This document shows, piece by piece, positions 24,163-32,320 of a stretch of 64,000 nt of DNA. The DNA is taken from assembly GCA_938017505.1 (NCBI GenBank), contig CALIKV010000010.1:1-64000 (forward strand), written 5' to 3'. A model generated the notes under the pieces. That model searched no databases. It worked only from the letters and a program-made list of their open reading frames with translations, and was not told the DNA's origin. The first letter of the stretch is position 1. Every line of letters begins with the position of its first letter. A program made the position numbers and the translations under genes. Source of the DNA: an uncultured Sulfolobales archaeon. GTDB lineage: Archaea > Thermoproteota > Thermoprotei_A > Sulfolobales > NBVN01.

Positions 24163-24690
24163 GTGGGTCACGTGATCAAGTTTACTGGTGTGGATCTGGC
24201 GTTGCTTGCTGTGGCTAGTGTGGTGAGCGGAGTTATCTTCACAGCTACTTGGACTGTGTATTACACTTCAGAAGCCCTTGTAGGTCCTATTGGTGCTAGG
24301 GTAATTAGCTATGGTTTGTGGTTTATAGGAGCTCCTCTAGCGGCTTCGCTAGTGAGAAAACCTATCTCAGCGCTCCTCGGCGAGCTTATAGGCGCTCTCG
24401 TCGAGACCTTGATAGCCCCTTTAGGCGGTATAACTAACGTGATCTACGGTTTTGCACAAGGACTGGCTTCCGAACTAGGTTACTTGATGTTTAGGTACAA
24501 GCGTTGGGGCATCGTCCAGGGAGCCGTTGCCGGTGCTCTAGCAGGCCCGCCATGTGTCGCTTTAGACGCACTCCTCTTCGGCGAGATAGGGGGCGTAGCG
24601 GAGATGTGTCTCTGGGTTCTGGCCGCTTGCATTAGTGGGGCAATATATGGGGCGATCGCCTCCTCAGCCGGGGTCTCGGTCAGGAAGTAG
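24163..24690 (+). CDS. ykoE: ECF transporter S component, YkoE family (thiamine/HMP)
   Basis: The substrate-specific membrane subunit. The pattern fits YkoE: six helices, an N-terminal VIFTATWTVYYTSEALVGPIGARVISYGLWFIGAPLAA region, then RKPISALLGELIGALVETLIAPLGG and YGFAQGLASELGYLMFRYKRWG. YkoE binds thiamine or its pyrimidine precursor. The frame is open from ATG 24121, but a TATA box at 24138-24148 lies inside that stretch, so GTG 24163 (after GGGATGGG) or GTG 24172 is the likelier start. The neighbouring ThiR supports thiamine as ligand. Confidence 0.8.
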   Translation: MGHVIKFTGVDLALLAVASVVSGVIFTATWTVYYTSEALVGPIGARVISYGLWFIGAPLAASLVRKPISALLGELIGALVETLIAPLGGITNVIYGFAQGLASELGYLMFRYKRWGIVQGAVAGALAGPPCVALDALLFGEIGGVAEMCLWVLAACISGAIYGAIASSAGVSVRK

Positions 24691-24698
24691 CTCAGTGG

Positions 24699-25625
24699 CT
24701 ACTCGACGCATTTAAGAGCTTTCTTGACGGCATTGATCGCGCTTCCGGAGAACACGTAGATCACCGGCTCTATCCCTAGACCACCAGCATCAGCAATCAC
24801 ATCAGGCTCTTTACTTAGCTTATACAGTACGTCCTCTAACGAGGTGAAGAAGTCCTTCACTGACGAGTAAGGCCCTATATTCACCACGTTTAACCCCGAG
24901 TTAAGTAATTTTTCGATGCAAAGTCTATCGTACTTAACCACTACTGTAGACCTCACACCATGGAACCTCCTCATGACTGCGAGGAGGACGCTTGCAGTGT
25001 GTTTACTACCCCCCCTAATAGGATCGCCAACCGCAAAGACTTTGTTGCTAACCTTCACTATCCTCCCAGAATATCCTACTATATCCTTGAAATTACTTGC
25101 ATTGGGAGGTGCAGCAACTATGTTCATACCCACCTCGGGGATAATATCGGAACCTCTTGGATGCAGGCTCAGCAATTCGTATGCGGTTCTAACCTCCTCT
25201 ACATAAGGATCCTCAGCCCTCTCAAAAGCCCTGAAACACAGATCACAGCTCTTAGGGACTAACGAACTCAGCCTCCTATGGTAATTACAAAGTGATCCAT
25301 CCTTCAGGATCGAGTTCAAGTAAGCGTTCAACAACTTGAAGTAATCGTAATATTTACCGCTCAATAAACATTCCACGAGGACGTCCACGGTTCTAAGAAC
25401 CTCACCAGCATCAAGACCTAGACTACTTAACCTGTCTAGGTACTCACTAGGGCTGACGCTCAGGTACTTACTAACCATAGGCTGTGAGATGCTCAACAAC
25501 CTGGCAATCCTTAACTGGCCGAAGCCTTTATCGTTGAGTCTATGTACTAGTAGACCTCTTAACTCAGGGACCACGTGTTTAGCTACTAACTCATGAGGTA
25601 GCAAATCCCTCCCTACTAAAATCAC
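24699..25625 (-). CDS. thiR: ThiR thiamine regulator (HTH plus ThiN domain)
   Basis: An archaeal transcription factor. The N-terminal helix-turn-helix is visible as GFGQLRIARLLSISQPMVSKYL (about 35-56). A middle segment with cysteines (C117, CDLC near 130) follows, then a ThiN domain (about 140-308) with HPRGSDIIPEVGMNIVAA, GDPIRGGSKHTAS and ADAGGLGIEPVIYVFG-like motifs. In ThiR proteins the ThiN domain senses thiamine phosphate and the protein represses thiamine genes. It lies convergent to the YkoDCE genes. GTG 25625 with a TATA element at 25639-25648 suggests a leaderless message. The domain could also be an active thiamine-phosphate synthase, but the absence of ThiD makes regulation likelier. 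Confidence 0.85.
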   Translation of the reverse strand: MILVGRDLLPHELVAKHVVPELRGLLVHRLNDKGFGQLRIARLLSISQPMVSKYLSVSPSEYLDRLSSLGLDAGEVLRTVDVLVECLLSGKYYDYFKLLNAYLNSILKDGSLCNYHRRLSSLVPKSCDLCFRAFERAEDPYVEEVRTAYELLSLHPRGSDIIPEVGMNIVAAPPNASNFKDIVGYSGRIVKVSNKVFAVGDPIRGGSKHTASVLLAVMRRFHGVRSTVVVKYDRLCIEKLLNSGLNVVNIGPYSSVKDFFTSLEDVLYKLSKEPDVIADAGGLGIEPVIYVFSGSAINAVKKALKCVE

Positions 25626-25851
25626 TAGACTGAATAGAGATTTAAATACAACGGGTACGACGGGCTTCCCTACCGTCCTGACCTAGCGTTGACTCCTGTG
25701 GGGCCAGGCCTTCCTCCTCGCATCGTGGGGAGGCCTTCGCTTTCATCGCCTACACCCATTCGAGCTCACCTAACCCCACATGTTTGACATAGGCCTCACC
25801 ACCCACCCCTCGACGAAAGAATCAACAACTTAACGCTAGACAGAAGAGGTT

Positions 25852-26139
25852 TCAAAAACCCTCATGGTCTGACTTGGCGGGAGGGAGTAGGAGTGAGGGG
25901 CATTCCATACAGCCGCTCTCCAGACGCTTCACATGTATGCAGCAAGTTGCGAACCCCTCGTTTCTTTCATTAATTAGCTCCACAAGCAGGTACTCACCAC
26001 TTAGATAGGCTTTAACGTCAACTACGTTCTGGGTTATTTTACGAAGACATAACTCGTAGTTCCTGTCTCCATAACTGATCGAGAGAACGACTTCATATAA
26101 ACCCTCAGACCTCCTAACCTCCTTAACACCGACGTTCAC
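25852..26139 (-). CDS. Hypothetical protein, 95 residues
   Basis: A small beta-rich protein with five cysteines (one near 51% of its length in ELCLRK, CC near 66-67 and C77/C80 in GCMECPS). No family is recognised. The paired cysteines could bind a metal or form a disulphide. GTG 26139 is the start; an A/T element (ATAAGTTTAAC on the minus strand near 26187-26197) could be its promoter. Alternating hydrophobic strands (YEVVLSISYG, YLLVELINE) support real coding. Confidence 0.5.
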   Translation of the reverse strand: MNVGVKEVRRSEGLYEVVLSISYGDRNYELCLRKITQNVVDVKAYLSGEYLLVELINERNEGFATCCIHVKRLESGCMECPSLLLPPAKSDHEGF

Positions 26140-26254
26140 GAAGCAATCCAGTTAGCACACCCAGTAAGGTACTCGCTTCAGAGGAGTTAAACTTATCGAG
26201 TCTATCTTGTGGTGTGCAATGGCGTGATTAATGCCGATCCTACTTAGCCTGCGC

Positions 26255-26270
26255 GCGGGCTTCCGCCCGT
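26255..26270 (-). terminator. Hairpin with GNRA loop after the phosphorylase gene
   Basis: On the minus strand ACGGGC-GGAA-GCCCGC forms a six-pair stem (one wobble) with a GGAA tetraloop, eight bases after the stop codon. It may protect or end the transcript. There is no U-rich tract, so intrinsic termination is not certain. Confidence 0.4.
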
Positions 26271-26277
26271 ACATCAC

Positions 26278-27795
26278 TTAACGTATTAACCTAAGTAAAG
26301 TGTTTCTCACATCAGCTAATCTAATGAATGACTTAGCGGCGTTGAGCGATACCTTGGTGTGGTCGTTAGGGTTCTCTACATACGCCTTAATAATGCTGAT
26401 CAATTTCCTGGTGAATTCCTCGTACTCCTCTTCATCCACTTCGCTAGCCTTAACGCTCGTGTATATGTCTATAAACTCAGAGATGTCTCTCCCGAATAAC
26501 CAACCGTTATAATAATCCTTAATCATCTCCAGAGCAGCTCCGTCTCTTGAGGAGAGCGTAGGGGTCCCGTTGACGCCGGCCTTCATGAAGCTAGTGCCTG
26601 AAGCCTCCCAACCAGGGAACGGCGTGAACAAAAGTAGGTCTGAACCCCTGAGTATTGTCTTGGCATCTTCAAGCCCGTAATTAATCACGTATACTACGTT
26701 ATCGTACTTCCTAGATAGCCTGAGGAATTCCTTAGCGTACATCCTCCCGTAAGTATCCTGTGGGTGTGGCCTCCCACCCAGAACGTAAAATGCGTTTAGG
26801 TCCTTATTCTCTTCGATGAACCTGGTTATGAAGTGGGGACGCTTGTACTTCACGACCCTTCTGGCCCAAGTGATTATAGGCGTGCTGAGATCAGGCAGCC
26901 TCCTAACCCCTAATCCCTTCAAGTACTTGATGAGTTCCTCTTTAAGCCTGGATCTAATCCGCAGGAACCCCTCCACGTCATCACTCTCGCTCAAGACGAA
27001 ATCAAGCACCTCCCTGTCGCACCACCTACGTAGACTAACCCCATTAGTTGCGTCAAGAAGTCTAGTTGCAACACCTTGCATGATATCCCCCATGACCTTA
27101 AGCTGCTTTCTTGAGACGACGTAGCTTCTAGGAACCAACCTAATCACACACTCCGTCAGGTTTACATAGTTACCTCTACACGTGTCAAGTCTCTCCTCGC
27201 CGAACTCTGAGGCAAGCCAATCTCTATGAAGTAGTGGATGAGCCCAAGGACCTGGCGAGTGAGTCACGAACTTAACGTTAGTCAAGTCATTTAATGCGAA
27301 AGCCGTCATACCGGCGAAGCTCTCCTGTAGATGTACCTCCTCAACAGGATTGAAGGCCCCTGACTCTATAAGCGTTGCGGCACTCTTACTTAAGATAACG
27401 TATTTATAGAACACTTCCTCAGCGTTTTTCTCGATGTAAAGCTTCTTCGTGAGCTCGACAGCCCACTGGGGTTCGACCACCTTGAGTAGGACTAGCTTTG
27501 AGCCGGCAACCTCATACATGAAGGGCTTCACAGCGATCGTCTCCCCCCTGACCCTGATGATTATCGGGTCTAACTCAAGCCCCTCTGGAAGGACCCAGTC
27601 ATCACTGACCTCAATTAAATCCGCGTCACTTACGCTGTATGATGCATACCCACTAGGATGATATAGGGTGGTGACCACGTAGTTAATGCCTAGGGACCTT
27701 GCCTCAATAAGTTTATCACCCTCAAGAACCCCTAAACCACCCGCGAATCTTGTCAGTCCTTCAACAGCTACCTCCGGCGTTACACTCACGTACAT
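26278..27795 (-). CDS. Glucan phosphorylase-like glycosyltransferase (GT35 type)
   Basis: A 505-residue enzyme of the archaeal/bacterial alpha-glucan phosphorylase type, which would split storage glucan to glucose 1-phosphate. Matches to GT35 are FAGGLGVLEGD at 17-27, HLQESFAGMTAFAL near 154-167, WARRVVKYKRPHFI near 310-323, GGRPHPQDTYGR near 340-351 and EASGTSFMKAGVNGTPTLSSRDGAALE near 405-431. The Lys in GTSFMK is the place of the pyridoxal-phosphate lysine. It is shorter than the usual 700-850 residues. A glycogen-synthase-like role is the alternative because the fold is shared. It has no sugar genes beside it. Confidence 0.75.
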   Translation of the reverse strand: MYVSVTPEVAVEGLTRFAGGLGVLEGDKLIEARSLGINYVVTTLYHPSGYASYSVSDADLIEVSDDWVLPEGLELDPIIIRVRGETIAVKPFMYEVAGSKLVLLKVVEPQWAVELTKKLYIEKNAEEVFYKYVILSKSAATLIESGAFNPVEEVHLQESFAGMTAFALNDLTNVKFVTHSPGPWAHPLLHRDWLASEFGEERLDTCRGNYVNLTECVIRLVPRSYVVSRKQLKVMGDIMQGVATRLLDATNGVSLRRWCDREVLDFVLSESDDVEGFLRIRSRLKEELIKYLKGLGVRRLPDLSTPIITWARRVVKYKRPHFITRFIEENKDLNAFYVLGGRPHPQDTYGRMYAKEFLRLSRKYDNVVYVINYGLEDAKTILRGSDLLLFTPFPGWEASGTSFMKAGVNGTPTLSSRDGAALEMIKDYYNGWLFGRDISEFIDIYTSVKASEVDEEEYEEFTRKLISIIKAYVENPNDHTKVSLNAAKSFIRLADVRNTLLRLIR

Positions 27796-27882
27796 TTAGA
27801 GGAGCCTCAAAAACTAACAATCAATGCATAATAAGCTTTCTGACTCCCCGCTTATCCTGCTCCCCTTCCATCTTACACTATA

Positions 27883-28581
27883 TTATAAGCTGAGTCTACC
27901 TCCTTTCATTAATTTCGAGAGTGCCTCCTCGAAGCTCTCACTAGCGTTAAGGACGTACGTCAGGTACGTCCCAGTCCTGCCTATCCTATCCCTCCTTAAC
28001 AACAACCTGACTCTCTCATGAACCACGTTGATGGACACGCCGAGCAGGAACGCTACATAGCCTTCATAATTAACAACAGGTGATTCTAGGTGACCTCTAT
28101 CGGTGGGGATTATAAGAGTTAGGTTCTTGTTCACGCCAGGCACTCTAACCCCGCTCTCTAGCTCCCGTAACGTAATCACGCCGCCGAACCTGTAGAACTC
28201 CCACTCAGTAGGCGTTAATTCTTGAAGAGGGAATGAAACCACCTCCCTACCCTCAGCATCTAGTTCTATGTATGCTTTAGGCGTCGCCGCTGGAGTGGCC
28301 TTAACAATGTATTGCTTGTGTGCAATGAATCCAGCTTCCTCCAAGCAAAGTACGACCCTGTAGGGCTGAATTAAATACGATACCACAACATCTACGTCGC
28401 TTGACTGCGTGACATCACCCCTAGCTAGGGAACCGTGCACCACGGCGTTAAGTCCACAGTTGCTCAGAGCCCTGAGCACTCCTACAGCTTTCGCTCTCAG
28501 GCTTGAGAGCAACTCCCACGTCCTACTATCGTATACTACCTCCCTGAATTCGGGGACCCTTATCACCTTATGCCTGGGCAT
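27883..28581 (-). CDS. Nucleotidyltransferase-fold protein
   Basis: A 232-residue protein with the pol-beta nucleotidyltransferase core HGSLARGDVTQSSDVDVVVS at 47-66, giving the G-S and D-x-D metal-binding triad. A third acidic residue may be in AYIELDAEGREVVSF near 100-114. The C-terminal part is helical with basic patches. It belongs to the archaeal COG1708-like group, for which the substrate is mostly unknown. No HEPN partner is adjacent, which argues against a minimal MNT toxin-antitoxin pair. Confidence 0.75.
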   Translation of the reverse strand: MPRHKVIRVPEFREVVYDSRTWELLSSLRAKAVGVLRALSNCGLNAVVHGSLARGDVTQSSDVDVVVSYLIQPYRVVLCLEEAGFIAHKQYIVKATPAATPKAYIELDAEGREVVSFPLQELTPTEWEFYRFGGVITLRELESGVRVPGVNKNLTLIIPTDRGHLESPVVNYEGYVAFLLGVSINVVHERVRLLLRRDRIGRTGTYLTYVLNASESFEEALSKLMKGGRLSL

Positions 28582-28919
28582 TAGTTCAAGACCCTCTCTA
28601 ACTGATGTGTTCCATTAAATCCTGGAATCCCTTGGAGACGCACCATCATAGGGACCGCCTTAAACCCCGCAGTGTTCCACGTACTAAAGCACATTTAGAA
28701 TGAGCGCTTAAAAACAAGGTGAAAAGCGTGAGTTCTTCTTCGCGGGCTGTTCACTAGCTTGGTTTACAGTCTTCATTGCCGCTGGACTAGAGACTCACTC
28801 ATCCAAAGTTAGACCCCGGACCAGGTCTCCAGCCCATTATCTCTACCCAGCTCGCAAGTCATCAATAAATCGTTTGGGATTCACAGCGTACTTATAAGCT
28901 TCTTCTCTAACTATGAGTC
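28582..28919. other. Gene-free stretch
   Basis: No ORF of note. It ends with the TATA element described below. The only other A/T element is at 28703-28712. No tRNA or repeat seen. Confidence 0.4.
28889..28899 (+). promoter_or_regulatory. TATA box for a short RNA candidate
   Basis: TACTTATAAGC is a good archaeal promoter element. It predicts transcription from about 28920, the first bases of the stem-loop element that follows. Confidence 0.5.
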
Positions 28920-28997
28920 GGTGATAGCGGGGTGCAGTATGAGGAGCTGTATCAAATAGTCTATGAAATCCGATTACGTAAGACTGCACCCCGCTGA
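28920..28997 (+). ncRNA. Candidate stem-loop small RNA
   Basis: AGCGGGGTGCAGT at 28926-28938 pairs perfectly with ACTGCACCCCGCT at 28983-28995, closing a 44-base loop. A TATA box lies 25 bases upstream of the predicted 5' end, and the region has no long ORF. The size, promoter and strong terminal stem fit a small structured RNA. CTGA follows the stem directly and GTGATAG precedes it, but the box spacing does not fit a C/D sRNA. A tiny mobile-element remnant with terminal inverted repeats is the alternative. Confidence 0.45.
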
Positions 28998-29046
28998 GAT
29001 TAAACGTAACCAGTTATGAGGCTTGATTAGGTGAAGTTGGTGAGGG

Positions 29047-29400
29047 ATGGGGGAATTGGTTAAGGGAGATAGGCCGGGTGAAGATAGAGATCTCAAGTCG
29101 CTTGAGTACCCTGGGAAATACTTAACTCAAAAACCCCTGATCGAGATTAGAGAATACCCAGATCACATCAAAATACTGTTTGAGGTATCAGACAACAGTC
29201 CTCATACCCTAACTGTAAAGCCTATAGGCACAACCAAGATAGAGTTACTCTTTAAGTACAAAGGACGTAATATGCGAAAACGATTAATACTTCCAGACAC
29301 TATCGTGTTAAACAGTTATGAAGTGCAGATAAAGAACGGCGTGGCGAGAGTAAGCTTTCGTAAAGGGGTTCCGGCCTTTATAGGCAGAAGAGGTTTCTAG
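29047..29400 (+). CDS. Hsp20/alpha-crystallin-like protein
   Basis: A 117-residue protein with a CS/alpha-crystallin-type fold: strands IEIREYPDHIKILFEVSD (about 32-49), MRKRLILPDTIVLNSYEVQIKNGVARVSFRKG (about 76-107). The last stretch corresponds to the LP...NGVL-type core of small heat-shock proteins. The N-terminal arm is short and the IXI-like tail is missing, so it may not form standard oligomers. ATG 29047 follows GGTGAGGG. It sits just upstream of the SRP RNA gene. Confidence 0.65.
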   Translation: MGELVKGDRPGEDRDLKSLEYPGKYLTQKPLIEIREYPDHIKILFEVSDNSPHTLTVKPIGTTKIELLFKYKGRNMRKRLILPDTIVLNSYEVQIKNGVARVSFRKGVPAFIGRRGF

Positions 29401-29455
29401 CGCTCCGTAATCAGTAAAACAAACACACGGGATCTCATTAAACGAACCACAATAA

Positions 29456-29465
29456 GAATAAAAGC
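29456..29465 (+). promoter_or_regulatory. Promoter of the SRP RNA gene
   Basis: An A-rich element GAATAAAAGC is centred about 25 bases before the inferred 5' end at 29484. Confidence 0.5.
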
Positions 29466-29483
29466 CTTGATAAGAATACTAGT

Positions 29484-29791
29484 TGGCGTGGGTAGGGCCG
29501 GGAGGGTCGCCGCCTCCTCTGAGCCGAGGGCGTAAAGCGGGGCTAGTAACCCTCTGCAGCGTGAGGGACCCTAGCAACCTCCTCAAGGTTTGCGATGAAG
29601 CTCGCCCTGTGGGGTCAGCGATGACGGAGCATCCCCTGGAGGGGGGATGTCAACCGTCTTTACAGGGGGAACCGGCCAGGCCCGGAAGGGAGCAACCTAA
29701 CTCCTGGCGCTGACGTTCACAGGTCACCGAGTGGAGGACGACCTTGAGCTCGGGTTGTTAGGGAAACCACGCTACAGAGGGGGCCACGCCA
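29484..29791 (+). ncRNA. ffs: Signal recognition particle RNA (7S RNA)
   Basis: About 308 bases, the archaeal size. The ends pair: TGGCGTGG at 29484-29491 with CCACGCCA at 29784-29791 (helix 1). The Alu domain shows GGTCGCC near 29506. Helix 6, the SRP19 site, is CATCCCCTGGAGGGGGGATG at 29630-29649 with its GGAG tetraloop. Helix 8, the SRP54 site, is CCAGGCCCGGAAGGGAGCA at 29676-29694 with the GGAA tetraloop. It guides membrane and secreted proteins to the translocon. The frame that is open across 29483-29713 is not a gene. Confidence 0.97.
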
Positions 29792-29881
29792 TAAAGGTTT
29801 AAATGTCTCGGTGTATCTTTACGTGGTCGCATTAATAAGAGGCTTGAACGTCGTGGTCGTGTAGTCTTTCAGGTGTTACGT

Positions 29882-30628
29882 ATGTATCAATGGTGCTATG
29901 GTTTGCTAAGTTTCCCGGCACTGAAGCCGGAAGTCCTCAGCAGGAGGCTCGTTAAGTTAAGGGGTTTAGGTTTTGAAAGGTGTGTTGGCTTAGGGGATTA
30001 TAAAGTAGGAGGGTTGAGGGTCTTAGGTAGAGGCCATTCCTCAATCGTTTTCGCGGCTGAATTCAAGGATCTAGGCGTGGTCGCTGTTAAGATGCTTAGA
30101 ACGGATTCCAAGCGCGATTCACTGCTTCAGGAGTGTGAGTTGATCAGGAGGGCGTACCCAGTGGCGCCTGAAGTGTATTCTTGTGACGATGAATTTATAG
30201 TCATGGAGCTCGTTAGGGGCGTTAAGTTAGGTGATCTAGTTAAGAAAACTATTGGATGCGGGACTCTGATACCGCTCTACATTAAGGTCTTAGCAGCTTC
30301 GCGGTACCTAGATATGAGGGAAGTGACGCATAAGGAACTGAACGTGCTTAAAAAGCACGTCCTCGTTGAGGAAACGCTTAAGGTCAGGGTGGTGGATTTC
30401 GAGTCAGGGTTCATGGGATTCACGTGTAACGTGTGCAGGGTCTTCTCCGCATTATTCATGAAGGACGTCCACGTCAAGACGTGCTGCGACCTAGGTTCCC
30501 CTCCTATGCAGGCCCTCCTAGAAATATTGAGGGAGTATAAGAAAACCAACTCTAGCCATCTGTTCATGGAGTTAATCAAGGCTATTTCATCGAAATGCTT
30601 GAGTAGTTCGTGTGGATGCGTAGGTTAG
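29882..30628 (+). CDS. Archaeal Ser/Thr protein kinase-like protein
   Basis: A 248-residue minimal kinase of the archaeal COG2112 type. The nucleotide loop is LGRGHSSIVFAA (near 48-59), the lysine is in VAVKMLR (near 69-75), the hinge region is FIVMELVRGVKL, the catalytic loop is THKELNVLKKHVLV (His-Lys-Glu in place of His-Arg-Asp, with Asn conserved), and the metal motif is VDFESG (DFE instead of DFG). ATG 29882 follows GGTG. Its last 47 bases overlap convergently with the JAMM-like gene. Substrates are unknown. Confidence 0.8.
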   Translation: MYQWCYGLLSFPALKPEVLSRRLVKLRGLGFERCVGLGDYKVGGLRVLGRGHSSIVFAAEFKDLGVVAVKMLRTDSKRDSLLQECELIRRAYPVAPEVYSCDDEFIVMELVRGVKLGDLVKKTIGCGTLIPLYIKVLAASRYLDMREVTHKELNVLKKHVLVEETLKVRVVDFESGFMGFTCNVCRVFSALFMKDVHVKTCCDLGSPPMQALLEILREYKKTNSSHLFMELIKAISSKCLSSSCGCVG

Positions 30629-31328
30629 TGCCTATGTATCCCTGGCGGAGGTAATTGTTAATCTCATCCACTCGCAACTTCCTCAACGCGTTCCCGAATC
30701 CGATGAGCTCCATCATGTCCTCCTCCAGGAAGGGTCCGACTCTCAACACCGTAAAGTAGCAGTCCTGAGCTATGACGCCACCGCCGAAACCTCTGTTCAT
30801 CAATATGTTTTTCAGCAACCTCACATCATGCGGAGATAAGATACAGTTATCTGGATGCGTGTGTGCACTGACTAATATGTCGTTCAGGGGTGTGTAGACT
30901 CTGCTCTCCTCACCCTCTATCAAATATCCCTTACCGTTACTTCGTAGGACGAAGAGATACTCTACCCCAGACTGGTGGGTCCACGCAGAATAAGGAAGCA
31001 GTATGTCAATCGTCTCCCTGGTCGCTAAAGCGCCTGTATTGATGAGGAGTTCGGATAAGGTCCTACCGTTCCTGCACGCTTCAACTCTGTAATCGTCTAT
31101 GACTTCGTTCTCCTTGGCCTCCTCCAGAGTCAGGAGTTTGCAAGGGAGTTCCTTAAGTCCGTCGCAACAATACCTGATCAAATCACCCTTAAATCCCCTC
31201 TCAATAGTCACTCGTGGATCAGTGCATCCGTAGTCCTCTACTAGCTCGTAAACACCACTCTCTACATAGTAAGTTTGAGCTACTGAGATAGTCCATCTCT
31301 CGGTTATTTCCGTCATCCTCTTAACCAT
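30582..31328 (-). CDS. JAMM/MPN metalloprotease-like protein
   Basis: A 248-residue protein with a JAMM zinc motif HTHPDNCILSPHD at 156-168 (His156, His158, Ser165, Asp168) and a possible catalytic Glu at 123 (GVEYLFV) upstream. The N-terminal 90 residues have several cysteines (CC at 54-55, C63, C85) and no recognised domain. JAMM proteases in archaea cleave ubiquitin-like SAMP/MoaD conjugates or act on other small proteins, and the window has two MoaD-like proteins. The assignment rests on the motif. It probably forms an operon with the small protein gene 11 bases downstream. Confidence 0.6.
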   Translation of the reverse strand: MVKRMTEITERWTISVAQTYYVESGVYELVEDYGCTDPRVTIERGFKGDLIRYCCDGLKELPCKLLTLEEAKENEVIDDYRVEACRNGRTLSELLINTGALATRETIDILLPYSAWTHQSGVEYLFVLRSNGKGYLIEGEESRVYTPLNDILVSAHTHPDNCILSPHDVRLLKNILMNRGFGGGVIAQDCYFTVLRVGPFLEEDMMELIGFGNALRKLRVDEINNYLRQGYIGTNLRIHTNYSSISMK

Positions 31329-31339
31329 ACCCTGACGCC

Positions 31340-31711
31340 TTAATACCTGAATAAACTCATCTGTTGGTCTATGTAGGGGTCGTGTTTGGAGAGTTCATTT
31401 AGCATCCTCTCAATGGTCTTCTCAACTATTTTCAGGTCCGTAGACGTGTATCCGTTGAGAATTAGGTTGGAGGTAACTATGTCTGCGTATAACTCCCTAT
31501 CTATGAGCCCTTTATCAAGAGCTATCGACGCCAGGTTAGTGATGTCTAGCTCAGGTAAATAGATCCCCCTCAGAAGCAACACGTAACTCCTGAGGAGGAG
31601 TGCTAGGGCTTCCCGTAGATCGCTGGTCTTCCCATCCTTCTTAAACCTGTCGTAAGAGTTTACCGCCTCGTTAATTAGGCGCAACGCCTCGGAGTAGCAG
31701 AGGATGGACAC
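31340..31711 (-). CDS. Hypothetical helical protein, 123 residues
   Basis: An all-helical protein with the pattern ALRLINEAVNSYDRFKKDG...LREALALLLRSYVLLLRG, resembling HEPN- or PaREP1-like helical bundles without a catalytic RxxxxH. It lies between the JAMM-like and hexuloisomerase genes on the same strand with gaps of 9-11 bases, so the three are likely one transcript. No function is proposed. Confidence 0.6.
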   Translation of the reverse strand: MSILCYSEALRLINEAVNSYDRFKKDGKTSDLREALALLLRSYVLLLRGIYLPELDITNLASIALDKGLIDRELYADIVTSNLILNGYTSTDLKIVEKTIERMLNELSKHDPYIDQQMSLFRY

Positions 31712-31720
31712 ACATACCCC

Positions 31721-32320
31721 CTACTCTATATTAGCATGTCTCAGTTTCAAATCTTCCTCAGTCTTTCCCAACCTGGCCATTAACTCAGCCGTCACTGAGT
31801 CCAGCATGACGAGCGTGGTTACCTCGAATAGAGTTCCTAGAGGGGCTAGCGGCTCGTACAACCCCTTCAACTGCCTGACGTTGTAATCATCTTCACCGCT
31901 GACCTTAGTCCTCCCGGGAACCCTAACCGTTATATCGGATATACTCCCTAACGGGGAGTCAGGGTACGTCGTTATGCTCACAACCACGGCTCCTAGAGAC
32001 TTAGCAGCCTCCGCCGCGGTAACGACCAGCTTAGTCCTCCCAGAACCTGATATCGCTATCAACATATCTCCAGGATTAAGAGGAGGATTTATGGTCTCCC
32101 CAAACACGTACACGTTGAAACCTAAATGCGAGAGCCGCATGGCGAAAGCCCTACCTACGAGCCCAGACCTACCGGCGCCTAGAACTAAGATCTTCCGGGA
32201 GTCATAATAAGCACTGACTAGCTTGCTTATGAACTTCTCCACCTCCCCCAGAGAGAGCTCGCTAAACGAGTACGTCAGGAACTTTGAGATAGTCCCATAC
32301 GCTTCCTTGAATACCTGCAC
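31721..32320 (-). CDS. hxlB: 6-phospho-3-hexuloisomerase
   Basis: SIS-domain enzyme that interconverts hexulose 6-phosphate and fructose 6-phosphate. In archaea without the oxidative pentose phosphate path it works with hexulose-phosphate synthase to make ribulose 5-phosphate. Motifs are ILVLGAGRSGLVGRAFAMRLSHLGF (about 44-68), VFGETINPPLNPGDMLIAISGSGRT (about 72-96) and a C-terminal AELMARLGKTEEDLKLRHANIE typical of PHI. Length 199 is normal. The synthase gene is not in this window. Confidence 0.92.
   Translation of the reverse strand: MQVFKEAYGTISKFLTYSFSELSLGEVEKFISKLVSAYYDSRKILVLGAGRSGLVGRAFAMRLSHLGFNVYVFGETINPPLNPGDMLIAISGSGRTKLVVTAAEAAKSLGAVVVSITTYPDSPLGSISDITVRVPGRTKVSGEDDYNVRQLKGLYEPLAPLGTLFEVTTLVMLDSVTAELMARLGKTEEDLKLRHANIE

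Noticed and set aside
24036-24218. Plus-strand frame overlapping ykoC end and ykoE start
   Set aside because: It is out of frame with both transporter genes, and those explain the region.
27883-28581. Minimal nucleotidyltransferase toxin-antitoxin pair
   Set aside because: No HEPN or other small partner gene is adjacent.
29483-29713. Open frame of 76 codons
   Set aside because: It lies within the SRP RNA, whose helices and conserved loops fully explain the sequence.
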